NCBI GenBank assembly: GCA_003254925.1 | Contig: QANZ01017416.1 | Location: forward strand, 95,337-159,336 | Length of the DNA: 64,000 nucleotides | From: Chamaecrista fasciculata | Lineage: Eukaryota > Streptophyta > Magnoliopsida > Fabales > Fabaceae | Direction: 5' to 3' | Made by a program: the position numbers and the translations under genes | In this document: one piece after another, positions 44,996 through 55,718 of the stretch | How positions within the stretch are numbered: the first letter of the stretch is position 1 | Layout: each line of letters begins with the position of its first letter | The notes under the pieces: model-generated | Databases searched by the model: none | The model's input: only the letters and a program-made list of their open reading frames with translations | What the model was told of the DNA's origin: nothing

Positions 44996-46596
44996 ATGGC
45001 GGGAAGACGAGAGAGATTCTGCGAGTGTGGATTACCTCCAGGAGTGCCTCATTACTGTCAAGCCACAGCCAACAACATCAACAACAATCGGGTCGGAAAC
45101 AGGCCTAACTGGGCTCCGAACAACAACGGGTATTACCGGCAACAGTCGTGGCCGGTGGTGATGAGGCCACAACCACCACCACCGCCGTTGATGGCTGCCG
45201 GCGCCGGAAACAAGCGAGCAGTGCTATGCGGAATCACGTATGGAAACGGACCTCACGCGCTCAAGGGTTCGGTGAATGATGTTCTGCTCATGAAACGATT
45301 TCTGATTGACCACTTAGGGTTTCGTCCTGATTGCATTCTCCTGCTCAGAGGTATAACAAGCTAAATCAATCAATCTATGATTAATTAGATAAATTACAGT
45401 TTAGACTTTAGAGTATTTGGAGTTCGGGTCCTAGTTTGAAAAATTATAATTTAGGGAGTGAGGTATGCTATGTTAGCAAGAGAGCCCGTGGTTCTTTTTC
45501 GTCAAAATAAGAAGTTGAAACTGAAAACTCCATCAACTCTCTTTGTTTGTTGCATTTTGATCCTTCTGGTGAAGAGAGTACTTAAACACATAAAAAAAAA
45601 ATTGCATAGGATTGAAATATAGATTCTCCTTTTCTATCTTATTTTCATTTTCATTTTCAAGATCTTCATGTTGCATTTTTTTATCTCTTTTTTGCTTTTA
45701 TTCTCTTATTTATTTTTGGCAAAGTCCTATTTTGGTCCCTCTGTTATGCTCGTTGTTCCAAATAGATCCCTCAGTTATTTTTTGTTCCATATTGGTCCTT
45801 CAGTTATCCAAAACTTGTCAAAGTTGGTCCCTTTAACGTTTTCCATCCATTTTGCCGTTAAAAAAGACAAAAAATAAGTTTTCATCCCCAAAAGTTTTAT
45901 TTTCTTATATTAAGGTCCTTTTCTTTTTATAAGAGGATCAAAACATAAGAAAAGAAAATAAATTGAGATTTGAAGTGAATTTGTCCAAAAACACAACCCT
46001 CTCTCGAACACCTCTCTCTCTCTCAACCGAAGATGGTGAAGAAATCAGAGAAATCCACGCTTTAACCCCACCTCACCCTCATCCTCCCAACACCATCGCC
46101 GCCGGCACCAATCGTGGTCGTCGGAGAGAAGCGTGGGAAACGCACAGCCACCAGTCTTCCTCTCTGTCCGTCGCTAGCACAGAAGGCGCTCCCACCGAGA
46201 ATTTCACAAGCATGAGTAGGAAATTCAGCGCTCTGGTTCTCGCAGGTTCTAGTATCGACAATAACAATGGAAGCCCTAACCCTATCCATCACAATGAATT
46301 AGGAGGCATCAATTTAGGCAGAATCGGAGAAGATGATTTGATGGAGGAGACGAATTCATTGGCGATCGTTCCCGATAATAACCCCTTCGATCCGGTTTCG
46401 TCTCCCAAGCGCGGCGGAATGGCGCCGGGATCGCCGATGACGACCGGCGGCGAAAGTGAACTGACGTCGGTGTAGAGGGTGAAGAAGGAGGAGCTCGAGG
46501 CGAAGATATCGGCGTGGCAGAATGCGAAGGTCGCGAAGGTCTCTCTCTCTCTGATTTCTTCAAAACTCAGTATTTCTGTAATAATCTTTCATCGAG

Positions 46597-46653
<57 letters not shown>

Positions 46654-49600
46654 TTTGTGTTTTTGGGAAAATTCACTTTAAATCTTAATTTATTTTCTTT
46701 TCTTACATTTTGATCCTCTTATAAAAAGAAAAGGACCTTAGTATAAGAAAATAAAATTTTTGGAGATGACAGCTTATTTTTTGTCTTTTTTTAACGGAAA
46801 AATGGAGTAAAACGTTAGAGGGACCAACTTTGACAAGTTTTGGATAACTGAGGGACCAATATGAAACGAAAAATAATTGAAGGACCTATTTGGAACAACG
46901 AGTATAACAGAGGGACCAAAATAGGACTTTGACCTTCATTTTTTTATCTATATTTATTTGGTGGAGCCCGATGACCATTTTAATGAGTAAGATAAAATTT
47001 TTGGACTAAATTATAATTAAGGGACTAGATTGGAAGGGATTTTGTGAGAATGAGGAGGATTATGATTTGGTGATCCTTTTACTTTTTATGTTCAACTATT
47101 TTTTTAATAGTTAGATTTAAAATCTCCGAAAATTTTTGATTTTTGCGTCAAAGTCTCTCCCTCATAGAAACTATGAGTCAAATGCATAGAAAATTAATAG
47201 TTAGAGTCTTAAAATAGTATTTTAGCTCAAATTTCTGTTAAATTTTGGAGAGAGGCCCTATTTTGTTTTTGTAGGTTTGGAGGGTACTCTTTTAGCAAAC
47301 CTCAGTCCATAAATTGTAACTTTTTAAACTATAGGGACTCAATCTAGAAATATCCAAACTATAGATACCTTCTATGTAATTTATGTTGGGAAAAATAATA
47401 ATATTTATAAAAATAAAAGGCTAAAGTGCACTTTTGGTCCCATAACTTTGGCAAAGGTTTCAATTTGGTCCCATAACTTTTTTTGTTGAAGTTTTGATCC
47501 CATAACTTTGGCAAAGGTCTCAATTTGGTCCCATAACTTTTTTCGTTGCAATTTTGGTCCCATAACTTTTGAAAACGTCTCACCGTTGGTCCTAATACTG
47601 ATTTCCATCCATTATCGGCCGTTAAAGATAATCTGACATACTGAATTGGATGATGACGTGGCAAATATGGGTGAAGTTTTGGGACGGATAGAAATCAATT
47701 TGGGACCAACGGTGAAACATTTTTTGAAGTTATGGGACGGATAGAAATCAGTTTGGGACCAACAGTGAAACATTTTTAGAAGTTATGGGACCAAAATTGC
47801 AACAAAAAAAGTTATAGAACCAAATTGAAACTTTTGCCAAAGTTATAGGACCAAAAGTGCACTTTAGCTAAAATAAAATAACCTTTTTCCCCTTTAGAAT
47901 AACTAGAGAAATAAGATGAAGAAAAACAATCACAACAAGAGAAATTAACATGAAAAACTCAAATCCACACCCTCACAAAGCAATTATTTAACTATACGTT
48001 TTACATTCTACATATAACAATAGAAGAATTCTAAAATATAAGAGAAGAAGAAATTTAAAAATAAAATACAATGCGTAAAGTATTTTAACTTAGTGCACTT
48101 GTAATCTTAACTTGAGCCTCCTTTTATAGTAGTTAAGCCCCTGTCACAATTGCCAACGAAGCAGGTCTTCTTAAAAAACACTTCACAATTCTTAACCAAG
48201 CTTAGACTTTTAAAACCCCATCTATCTTCATTTTCAATTAATTACCCAACAATTTACCCTGATAAATTAGAAGGAATTAACACTGAATTAGCAGCATATG
48301 CATGTTAATTAATTGATGTGGCAGATGATGAGAAGCAGAAGCCTAAAATGATACCGACGAAAAGCAACATGATAGAGGCAATGAAGTGGCTAGTACGGGG
48401 AAGCAGAGCAGGGGATTCTCTGGTATTCCACTACTCAGGGCATGGATCGAGAGTTGCAGACGAAAACATGGACGAACACGACGGATTCGACGAAGCAATA
48501 TGCCCTGTGGATTACCAAGAGAGTGGCAAGATACTTGACGACGAAATTAATGATATTCTCGTGAGGCCTCTTCCTCCTCGATCCAAACTCCATGCCATCA
48601 TTGATACTTGCTTTAGTGGCACCGTTCTTGATTTGCCTTTCATGTGCAGGATGAACAGGTGTGTATATATATATATATATATATGTTCAGGGACCCAAAA
48701 TTTTGCTAATATATATAAAATGACCATAACTTTATAAAGTGTAACCTATAGCTTAGTGAAGTTGTGTGTTGAAGTTATTTTATTGGGATGCATGTAAGGT
48801 TACGTCAATACATGTGGCAAGATCACGTAAGAGGAAAACCACATTATAAAGGGACCAATGGAGGACTTGCACTCTGTATTTCGGCTTGTGACGATGATGG
48901 AAGCGCCGGAGACACCTCCGTAAGTGTTCATATTTTAATTCATTTCCTACCAAATATTTTTCAGTAATATAAAATTTAGGCCAAAGTTCTATTTTGGTCC
49001 CTCATGTCTGTTCAAAGTTTCATTTTGGTCTCTCAATTTTTTTCGTTCTGTTTTGGTCCCTCAAGTTTCTAAAAAGTTCCACCGTTAGTTCCTGACTCTT
49101 TTCCATCCACTTTTTCTGTTAAAAAAAAAAAACCAACTTTCATCTTCCAATAATTTTGCTCTTTTACAAAAGGGAAGGACCTTAATACAAAAGAGCAAAA
49201 TTGTCAGGAGATGAAATTTAGTTTTTTTTTTTTAACTGAAAAAGTGGATGAAAGAGTTAGGGACTAACGGTGGAAACTTTAGGAACCAAAACAAAACTTT
49301 GAGCAAATATGAGGAACCAAAACAGAACAAAAAAAACTTGAGGGACCAAAACGGAATGAAAAAAATTGAGGGACCAAAACAGAACTTTGAGAAAACATAA
49401 GGGACCAATATAGGACTTTGGTCAAATATATATATAAATATGAATGAAATATTTAATATATTTTTTTAATTTAATATTTTTATATAAAATAAATATTTAT
49501 TAATTATTATAGACCGAATATTGATATAATACCTCTTTATCTGTCAGACTTGGACTTGCGGAATAAAATTTCAGGATATACATTAAAAAATAAGTATTTT

Positions 49601-50242
49601 AATCATCTCTAATTTTCACATTTATTAATCACAAAGCTTTCAAGGCATAATAATGTCTCTTAAGTATTAATTAATGGCTTGAAAATAAAGGAAAACAAAA
49701 GGAAATATAGACCTTATACATGTGTTGTAGTTTTTGATTTGTAGGAATGAAAATGAATGAATTTTTTTGTGGGGTTTGTATAATAATAGGCGTTCGGAAT
49801 GGATGGAGGAGCCTTGACTCAGAGTTTCATCCAAGCCATGCAAAATGAACCTGGATTGACTTATGGCCATTTGCTCCATTCCATGCGATCTATAATTCTT
49901 GAAGCTAAGCAACAATTAGGCCTCAACACTCACCAACAACAATACCACATGAATCATCGCCTCCATTATGCTCATGTATGTACTTTTCTCTCCACTACTA
50001 CTTATACTCTTTACTTTTTACAATATCTTTCTTATTAAGCTCCCAACTTCACTCATTATAATGGACACCTCAAGTTGTTCATAGCTATATCTAATTATGA
50101 CACTATATAATAAATGGTGACATTACCATTTGTTTGTACTAGTTGCGGATGCTAAGTGGGGATTTTACATTGTGATTTGCAGGAGCCGCAGCTTTCATCT
50201 TCTGAGAGGTTTGACATTCACTCAAGGCCAGTTGTAATATGA
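44996..50242 (+). CDS. Type I metacaspase C, degenerate zinc finger, Cys-Phe active site
   Basis: Exons: 44996-45350, 48325-48658, 48799-48919, 49790-49975, 50183-50242; 351 aa. MAGRRERFCECGLPPGV aligns with the finger of gene B, but only three Cys remain (FCECG..YC) where four are needed, so zinc binding is doubtful. The linker is Asn- and Pro-rich. The caspase-like domain starts at KRAVLCGITYGNG; catalytic His158 is in FHYSGHGSR and Cys214 in IIDTCFSGT, where the His that usually follows the Cys is Phe. The p10 part has GGLALCISACDDDGSAGDTS, and the end is EPQLSSSERFDIHSRPVVI. Exon phases and the 121-bp third exon equal those of gene B. Intron 1 (2.97 kb) and intron 3 are swollen by transposons, so splicing should be tested. 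Confidence 0.88.
46117..46538 (+). pseudogene. Truncated remorin gene fragment captured by a MULE
   Basis: The frame reads RREAWETHSHQSSSLSVAS, ENFTSMSRKFSALVLAGSS, EETNSLAIVPDNNPFDPV and then, after an in-frame TAG at 46473-46475, RVKKEELEAKISAWQNAKVA. The last block is the start of the conserved remorin C-terminal domain, and the preceding 'NSLAIVPDNNPFDP' is also typical of one remorin clade. The coding stops at AAG|GTCTCTC, a natural exon end, so capture included genomic exon-intron sequence. The stop codon (CAG to TAG by inference) and missing coiled-coil make it non-functional as a remorin. Confidence 0.75.
46599..46649. repeat. (GA)n microsatellite
   Basis: About 25 GA units at the inner edge of the Pack-MULE right arm. 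Confidence 0.95.
47410..47878. repeat. MULE-type foldback with exact 9-bp TSD, metacaspase C intron 1
   Basis: The element is 47419-47869 (451 bp), GGCTAAAGTGCACTTTTGGT to ACCAAAAGTGCACTTTAGCT. AAAATAAAA flanks it on both sides (47410-47418, 47870-47878). The arms consist of repeated 'ggtcccataacttt' units and complements, giving a very stable hairpin. Confidence 0.78.
48664..48684. repeat. (TA)n microsatellite in metacaspase C intron 2
   Basis: About 10 TA units right after the donor site. Confidence 0.85.
48979..49423. repeat. Long-foldback element in metacaspase C intron 3
   Basis: GGCCAAAGTTCTATTTTGGT mirrors the complement of ATATAGGACTTTGGTC. The terminal sequence is close to that of the remorin Pack-MULE, so it is probably a deletion derivative of that family. 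Flanking 9-mers agree at only 6 of 9. Confidence 0.65.
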
Positions 50243-51528
50243 AATGGCCAAAATATTGAACCAAATATAACTATATAAGATTAAGAAGAAAGAGAAGCAA
50301 ATAACAGGGTATAACAGTCATGTATGTTGACAAAAAAAAACATGTTACAAGTTTTTGGTTGAGGAAATAAATGAGAAAGGGCCTATGATTGTGTATGCTA
50401 ATAGTCTATTCCACTTGGATGCAAAAGATTAGATAACACTCCTAAGAATAGACAATATATTTATCCAAATAAACTCATTATTATTATTGTTATTATTATT
50501 GTTATTATAATTGTTGTTGTTATTGTTGTTGTTTTTAAAACTTGTTTTTTACTTTTTATATTGAGAAGTTATCTTTAATATTCTCAACTTTAGAAATTAC
50601 AATGTCACAAAGTTGCATTAATTATTTGAAGGGTTGTTCTACAAACCAAAAGTAAGATATCCAGGATGTTGAGGTTGTTCTTACAACTGAACCCTTAATA
50701 TTACATTTTTATTGGTTAAGATTATATAAAAATAAGACATTCCAATTACAACCTTTTTCAAGGGACAAATAAAGTTTTGTTAATTAAAAATATTAAAAAA
50801 AAAACAATTTCTTCTTAAAATTAAGCTAGTCCAAGCAGACTATCAAAGTCATTCTATAAATGAGTCATTATGGTGACAATTACCCTCGTCGCCTAAAAGT
50901 GACATTTTGGTAATCTTGTCATTGTATGATGGAAAAAGTGACCCACCAATTTATTTATATTTTATGAAAAACAAAATTATGGAAAGACATTCAATGAGGA
51001 CATAGGCGCACACTGACTGTATTTTTCAATAGTCTCAATCAGAACAAAGATGACAAGAAATTAAAGCCACCAACAATCATATCATTGATAATATGTACTT
51101 TATATTAAGATTTCATGTATCACTGTACATATTTTCTAAACAATTGAAGACAATGATGAAGAAAAAGAGATTCCATCCACATCCATGTATGGCCATCAGG
51201 GAAGAAATCAGCGAGGTCCGGCATTTTGTTTTAAACCAACCACTTTCATATGTAAGAGTTAAACTCTTCACCAATAACCTTGCCATCCCAGGATAAATCA
51301 TTGATCTTTCAAATGTTCATTTTTTTGGGAGAAATTCTTGAGTATCATATAGCTAGGATTCAATATGCACCAGAAGGCCTCTCATGTCAGATTGTTGAAT
51401 CCAATTCCTAGCCATTTTTGAAATAAACTTTCTCATTTTTGAAGTTGAAATCGCTGAAAGTTATGTTGGTTCTAACTTGTGAATTCTATGGCGAGTACAA
51501 ACACGAGTTCTATCATGGCATTTTGAGA
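50243..51528. other. Space between convergent metacaspase C and hydrolase genes
   Basis: It contains an imperfect (TTATTG)n stretch at about 50472-50532. No gene is seen; both 3' UTRs should lie here. Confidence 0.5.
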
Positions 51529-54165
51529 TCAAATATTCTCTTTTGGATTTGCTCCCTGAAAGTGGGAACTTGACTGTTGATCCAATAGGAATGATTTTAA
51601 ATGCTTGGCAAACTCTTTGGGCTTTTCCAAATTCACAGCATGTCCTGCATTCTTAATAACAGCTATCTGAGCTCTTTCTCCAACATACCTGTTCCAAAAA
51701 CATTCACACTTCACACCTGTTCAAAAGATGTAATATGCAAATTATAAAGAATTATACAAATGTCTAGTGGACTGAAACCTCACCCCTTTAATCTGAGGCC
51801 TAATTCCAGAGGGAAAACCTGATCTTGCTCTCCCCATACGATTAATGCAGGCTGCTCCAACATAATACGACAATAATGTTAATAGTAAAAGAGCCAACTA
51901 TTCAGAAAAAAAAGTATGACAGCACATTAATAGTTCAACTTCTTTTCTTTGAAAGTGATGGCAAATGTTTGGAAAGTAATGAGCTTTGGAAGTTGTAATT
52001 GGTGGTATATGCATTTTTTAGGCTAGGGTTTCAATAATCCCCTAGGAGAGAACTAGTGTTAAGGGCTTTTGGTAGTTTACAGGAAAATATTTGGTCCAAA
52101 AACAAAGTTTACAGGAACATTTCCAAAGTAATCAATAATGTGAATTGAGTTATAAAAAAAAGTTCACATTTTAGTTTTTGTTCAATAATATGATAACAAA
52201 CAATAAAAGAACTTCATCCAAGTCTTGAATAAAAACACGAACAAGGAGAATGTTGAAACAGTATAATTAAGTCTAACTACACTTTCACATCTAGAGAATC
52301 TGAAACTTAGATTCTTTCATCATCTGGTATGTCAACATGCATGCATGTTGTAGTAAATGTCATGTCAAGGGTGACGAATACCTGCGAGATCTTGGGAAGA
52401 TTGGAAAGTTTTCGATCTTTGAGTATTGCCTCAATTAGTTCCTTCTTCTGTTCAATATGATCTGTGCACATCACCTATCCAGATTAGATAAAACATGGTC
52501 AATTAGTTCCCGAGATAAAGAGATTAATTTCATAAATATCAAATTAGGGAATTTTGTCCTAAATCTGTTAGTCTTTGATGTAAGATATAATGGGCAAATA
52601 AAGACACCCTTTTTCTTTAACCAAATTATTGAAAGTCTTGTAACAAACATATTCTTAAGTATAGCAATTTCTTTCCAATAACCTATATATTATCCAGCAT
52701 CATATCAAAAGTATACTCTCTAGGAAGCACTATACAGAGAAAAATCTTGAAACATATTAGATAAATGTGAGAAAGTGCGCACTTAAGAGCACCCGAAAGG
52801 CCATTTGATCTAAATAAAGTCTAAGGAAATCCTGACCTTAATAACAAAAATATATCCATATGATCAAATGTGTATCCACAGAGTTAGCTCAGTAAAAAGA
52901 GTTGAGATCTCTTTTCATCAACTTAGATTCGATTCTTCAAGAGAACACATCAAGTGGATAATGAGGAGTGCATCCTAAAGATTATTTAAGAATTCAACCT
53001 TTTAACCTCTAAGCATACTATCCAAAAAAGTAAATAGCACATCTCCTCATTAGTCTAGGCTAAAACGCTTTAGGAATAAGGAGGATAGGCATCCATCCAT
53101 CAACAGTACAAAATTTGGAACTTCATCCAATAAATTAAAATTTCCATGAGTTGATTTAATTTTCTTTAACAATTTTATGTTATATGTCATAAATCACATA
53201 TAAATTATTCGTAGATATAATTAGCACCCATTGTAGAGAAATTGGTCGAAACACACTTTAGGTAGTTCGGACATATACAAAGAAAACCTATGGAGGCCCC
53301 GATATGCAAAATTGACCTAATGGTTGACATGTGCAAGTATAGAACGCTTGCGTCAGTTGAACCATATAGCCGACAAAAAAACAAAACAAAACACAAACCA
53401 GAACAAAAGTGAGAATCAATATAAAGTTTAAAAAAAAAAAAAACAGTTTACTTATGCCATCATTTGAAAGATCCATAGATAGACAGAAATCACAATACCA
53501 AATTCCAAAACAGAACACCAAAATGGTACCTGAATGAAATCTTGAAGGAACCAAGATGGCACGCCCCTAATAGGCCTAACAAACGAAAACTGCATCAATT
53601 CCCTGAGCCTCTCAGGCGTTTGAGGCACCAAAATGTTAGCAGCATCATCCACATTCGAAACCTTGAACAACCCATTCTTCATATCTTCTTCTTCCAAGCA
53701 AACCCCAGTACAACACAACACCACTTTCTCCACAGCCTCTGGAAATTGCGCCGCCACATTGTACCCTACAAATCCACCATAGCTTATCCCCACCAAGTTC
53801 ATCCTCCTTACGCCATGTGCATCCATAAGCTTCTTCACGCACACAGCCTGAAACGCCTCCGTTCGTTCGGGACGCGACGTGTAAGACTCGCCGAAGAAGA
53901 GGAGATCTGGAACATAGACGTTGTATCGCGGAATGAAGTGTCGAATGTGTTCGCCGTATTGCCACATTGCATTTGCCCCAAATCCATGAATCAGAAGAAG
54001 CGAGGGTTTGTTAGGTTTTGGGAATTTGGGAATCCAACAATGCATGATGGTTCCGTCACCGAGGTCGGTGATTACCGAACGGAGGCCGGCGTTCATGAAG
54101 GATTGACGGTAGAGCCAATCTCTGTAAAGGGTGAAACTGAAGTATCTGGTTATTTTGGGCAACAT
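51529..54165 (-). CDS. Alpha/beta-hydrolase fold protein
   Basis: Minus-strand exons: 54165-53530, 52474-52382, 51851-51784, 51688-51529; 318 aa, with all junction phases closing. The catalytic triad is complete: Ser128 in the nucleophile elbow GISYGGF, Asp253 in VWGEQDQVFP and His282 in KNAGHAVNLEKP. The oxyanion-region motif LLIHGFGANAMWQ precedes it. This arrangement fits the plant family of small epoxide-hydrolase/monoacylglycerol-lipase-like hydrolases; the substrate cannot be deduced. There is no cleavable signal peptide; the N-terminus (LYRDWLYRQSFMNAGLRSV) is typical of this plant subgroup. Intron 1 carries a SINE-like repeat. Confidence 0.9.
52874..53090 (+). repeat. tRNA-like SINE in hydrolase intron 1
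   Basis: GTTAGCTCAGTAAAAAG is a good pol III A box and AGATTCGATTCTT a B box, spaced about 35 bp apart as in a tRNA. The downstream body ('gtgcatcctaaagattattt') is not tRNA-like. Ends and target duplication are not resolved. Confidence 0.45.
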
Positions 54166-54484
54166 GTCGATTGATTGAGCGATTCGAAGAAATTTTTGAA
54201 AAAGGGATCGTTCTTTTTTTTGGGTTTCTTCTTCCCTGTTGTATTGTTGAATACGTGGGTGGAATGGAAGGCTTTATCTACCTTCTCCGTTTTCTTCTTC
54301 TTCTTCTTCTTCTTCTTCATCTTTCTTGTGAGTTGTGAAGATTTAAGCAAGGCGTATGATTTGGCTACAATTACATATGGAAGGCGTCAAGAAAATTGGA
54401 ATGCAAATTTTGCGGATTGCCAATTCAGGAAAAGCAATACATGCAACTGCAACCTTGGCTGTTGTGGGAAGAAGAAATACAAGA
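54166..54484 (-). other. 5' flank of the hydrolase gene with (TTC)n
   Basis: A TTC microsatellite at about 54292-54318 (GAA on the sense strand of the gene) lies about 130 bp upstream of the start codon, likely in the 5' UTR or proximal promoter. No gene is seen here. Confidence 0.5.
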
Positions 54485-54944
54485 AAACCTATAGGCCAAA
54501 GTGTATTTTTGGTCCCATAACTTTTGCTAAGGTCTAAATTTAGTCCCATGACTTTTTTTGTTGCATTTTTAGTCCCATATCTTTGACTTAAGTTGCAGAT
54601 TTGGTCTCGTGTTACACTTTTGGTCACATATCTTTGGGTCATGTTGCAAAATTGGTCCTATATCTTTTAGTCAAGTTGCAAAATCGGTCTCATATCTTTG
54701 GGTCAGATGTAGAATTGATCCTATATCTTTAGATCAAGGGGAATTAATGGTAAAATTTTTTGCAAAGATATAGGACCAATTTTGAAACCTGACCAAAAGA
54801 TATGAGACCAAAAGTGATACGAGACCAAATCTGTAACTTTTTACAAAGATACAGGACCAAAAGTGTAATAAAAAAAGTTATAGGACTAAATTGAGACCTT
54901 AGCAAAAATTTTGGGGACCAAAGTGCACTTTGACCAAACCTATA
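54485..54944. repeat. MULE-type foldback with exact 9-bp TSD
   Basis: The element is 54494-54935 (442 bp), from GGCCAAAGTGTATTTTTGGT to AAAGTGCACTTTGACC. AAACCTATA flanks both ends exactly (54485-54493, 54936-54944), a non-repetitive 9-mer and so strong evidence. The arms are 'catatctttgggtca'-type units and complements. Confidence 0.88.
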
Positions 54945-55718
54945 ATATTTAGGATGAAAAGAAAATTAATAAATAGTTTTGTTGAGTAAACCTATCATTA
55001 TTCAAAAGATTTGTTTTAAGTTTTAATGATGACTTTGTTAAGATATATAAAAACTTGAAGAAATATCTTTTAAAAAAATAACTCACAATTTTAATTACTT
55101 TTTTCTATTCTCAATTTATGATATTAAATTTTGACCATTAACTTAAGAAGCTGGTTAAAAAGATATTTGTAAAAATACCTAAACGGTGCATAAAAGTTAA
55201 AATTTTCTATCAAAAAATAAATTACACAATCATTTGATAACAATAACAAAATATATTTAAAAGTTCTTCATTTCAAGACAATAAAATTGTCTGTTTTGCT
55301 CACCAAGATTACTATCTATAGAGTCATGAGAAATTCGTCAAAGGACAAAAAGAAAGAGTTTTCTAATTCTGTACAAGTCATGCCACGAAAACACCAAATA
55401 GTAATTACCAAAAAATGGCAAGCGGAAAAGAGAAAACCAAGGCAACAAAAATGCAAGTCCACTGGTCCACAGTTATACCAATTCTTCATTGAATGAACAT
55501 GATTATAAGTACATATATACACAAAATGTCTTGTAAAAAAATTATACACAGTAAGATCAAAATTTTCAGTATAGCCACGTCTTATCTTTCCTCTTCAATA
55601 CACCTTCTCAATCTTAAGGGAGACAGTCAAAAGGAAGGGACTAAAATCACATCTGCAGCAGCAATTCAAATTCTCTTCAGGAGGTCAGTAAAAAATAGAA
55701 GATAGAAGAGAAGTAAAT
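54945..55718. other. 3' flank of OM64 gene, no gene seen
   Basis: AT-rich sequence that should include the OM64 3' UTR near 55500-55718. No other feature is supported. Confidence 0.5.

Larger units (their letters stand above)
45709..46943. mobile_element. Pack-MULE carrying a remorin fragment, ~285-bp inverted ends
   Basis: The element is 45718-46934 (1217 bp). Its left arm GGCAAAGTCCTATTTTGG... is mirrored over about 285 bp by the right arm ending AAAATAGGACTTTGACC. Flanking 9-mers TTTATTTTT and TTCATTTTT agree at 8 of 9. The GC-rich centre (about 46000-46545) is host coding sequence of the remorin family. It lies in intron 1 of metacaspase C, in the same orientation. Confidence 0.8.
45388..47383. 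mobile_element. Decayed MULE of the 11249-type, carrying the remorin Pack-MULE
   Basis: The stretch at 47187-47250 ('aaaattaatagttagagtctt...') matches the right arm of the MULE at 11249-12964 closely, and the terminus ATGTAATTTAT at about 47373-47383 fits. GATAAATTACAG at 45388 would be the left end. The arms are decayed and no duplication is seen, so the outer limits are tentative. Confidence 0.4.

Noticed and set aside
47359..47664. Repeat-protein-like frame reading LPKLWDQN units
   Set aside because: Translation of the 'ggtcccataacttt' units of a MULE-type foldback.
52874..52950. Possible tRNA gene
   Set aside because: A and B boxes are present, but acceptor and anticodon stems do not pair; better explained as a SINE head.
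53542..54174. 210-codon open frame on + opposite the hydrolase
   Set aside because: Antisense shadow of hydrolase exon 1; the minus frame has the complete catalytic triad.
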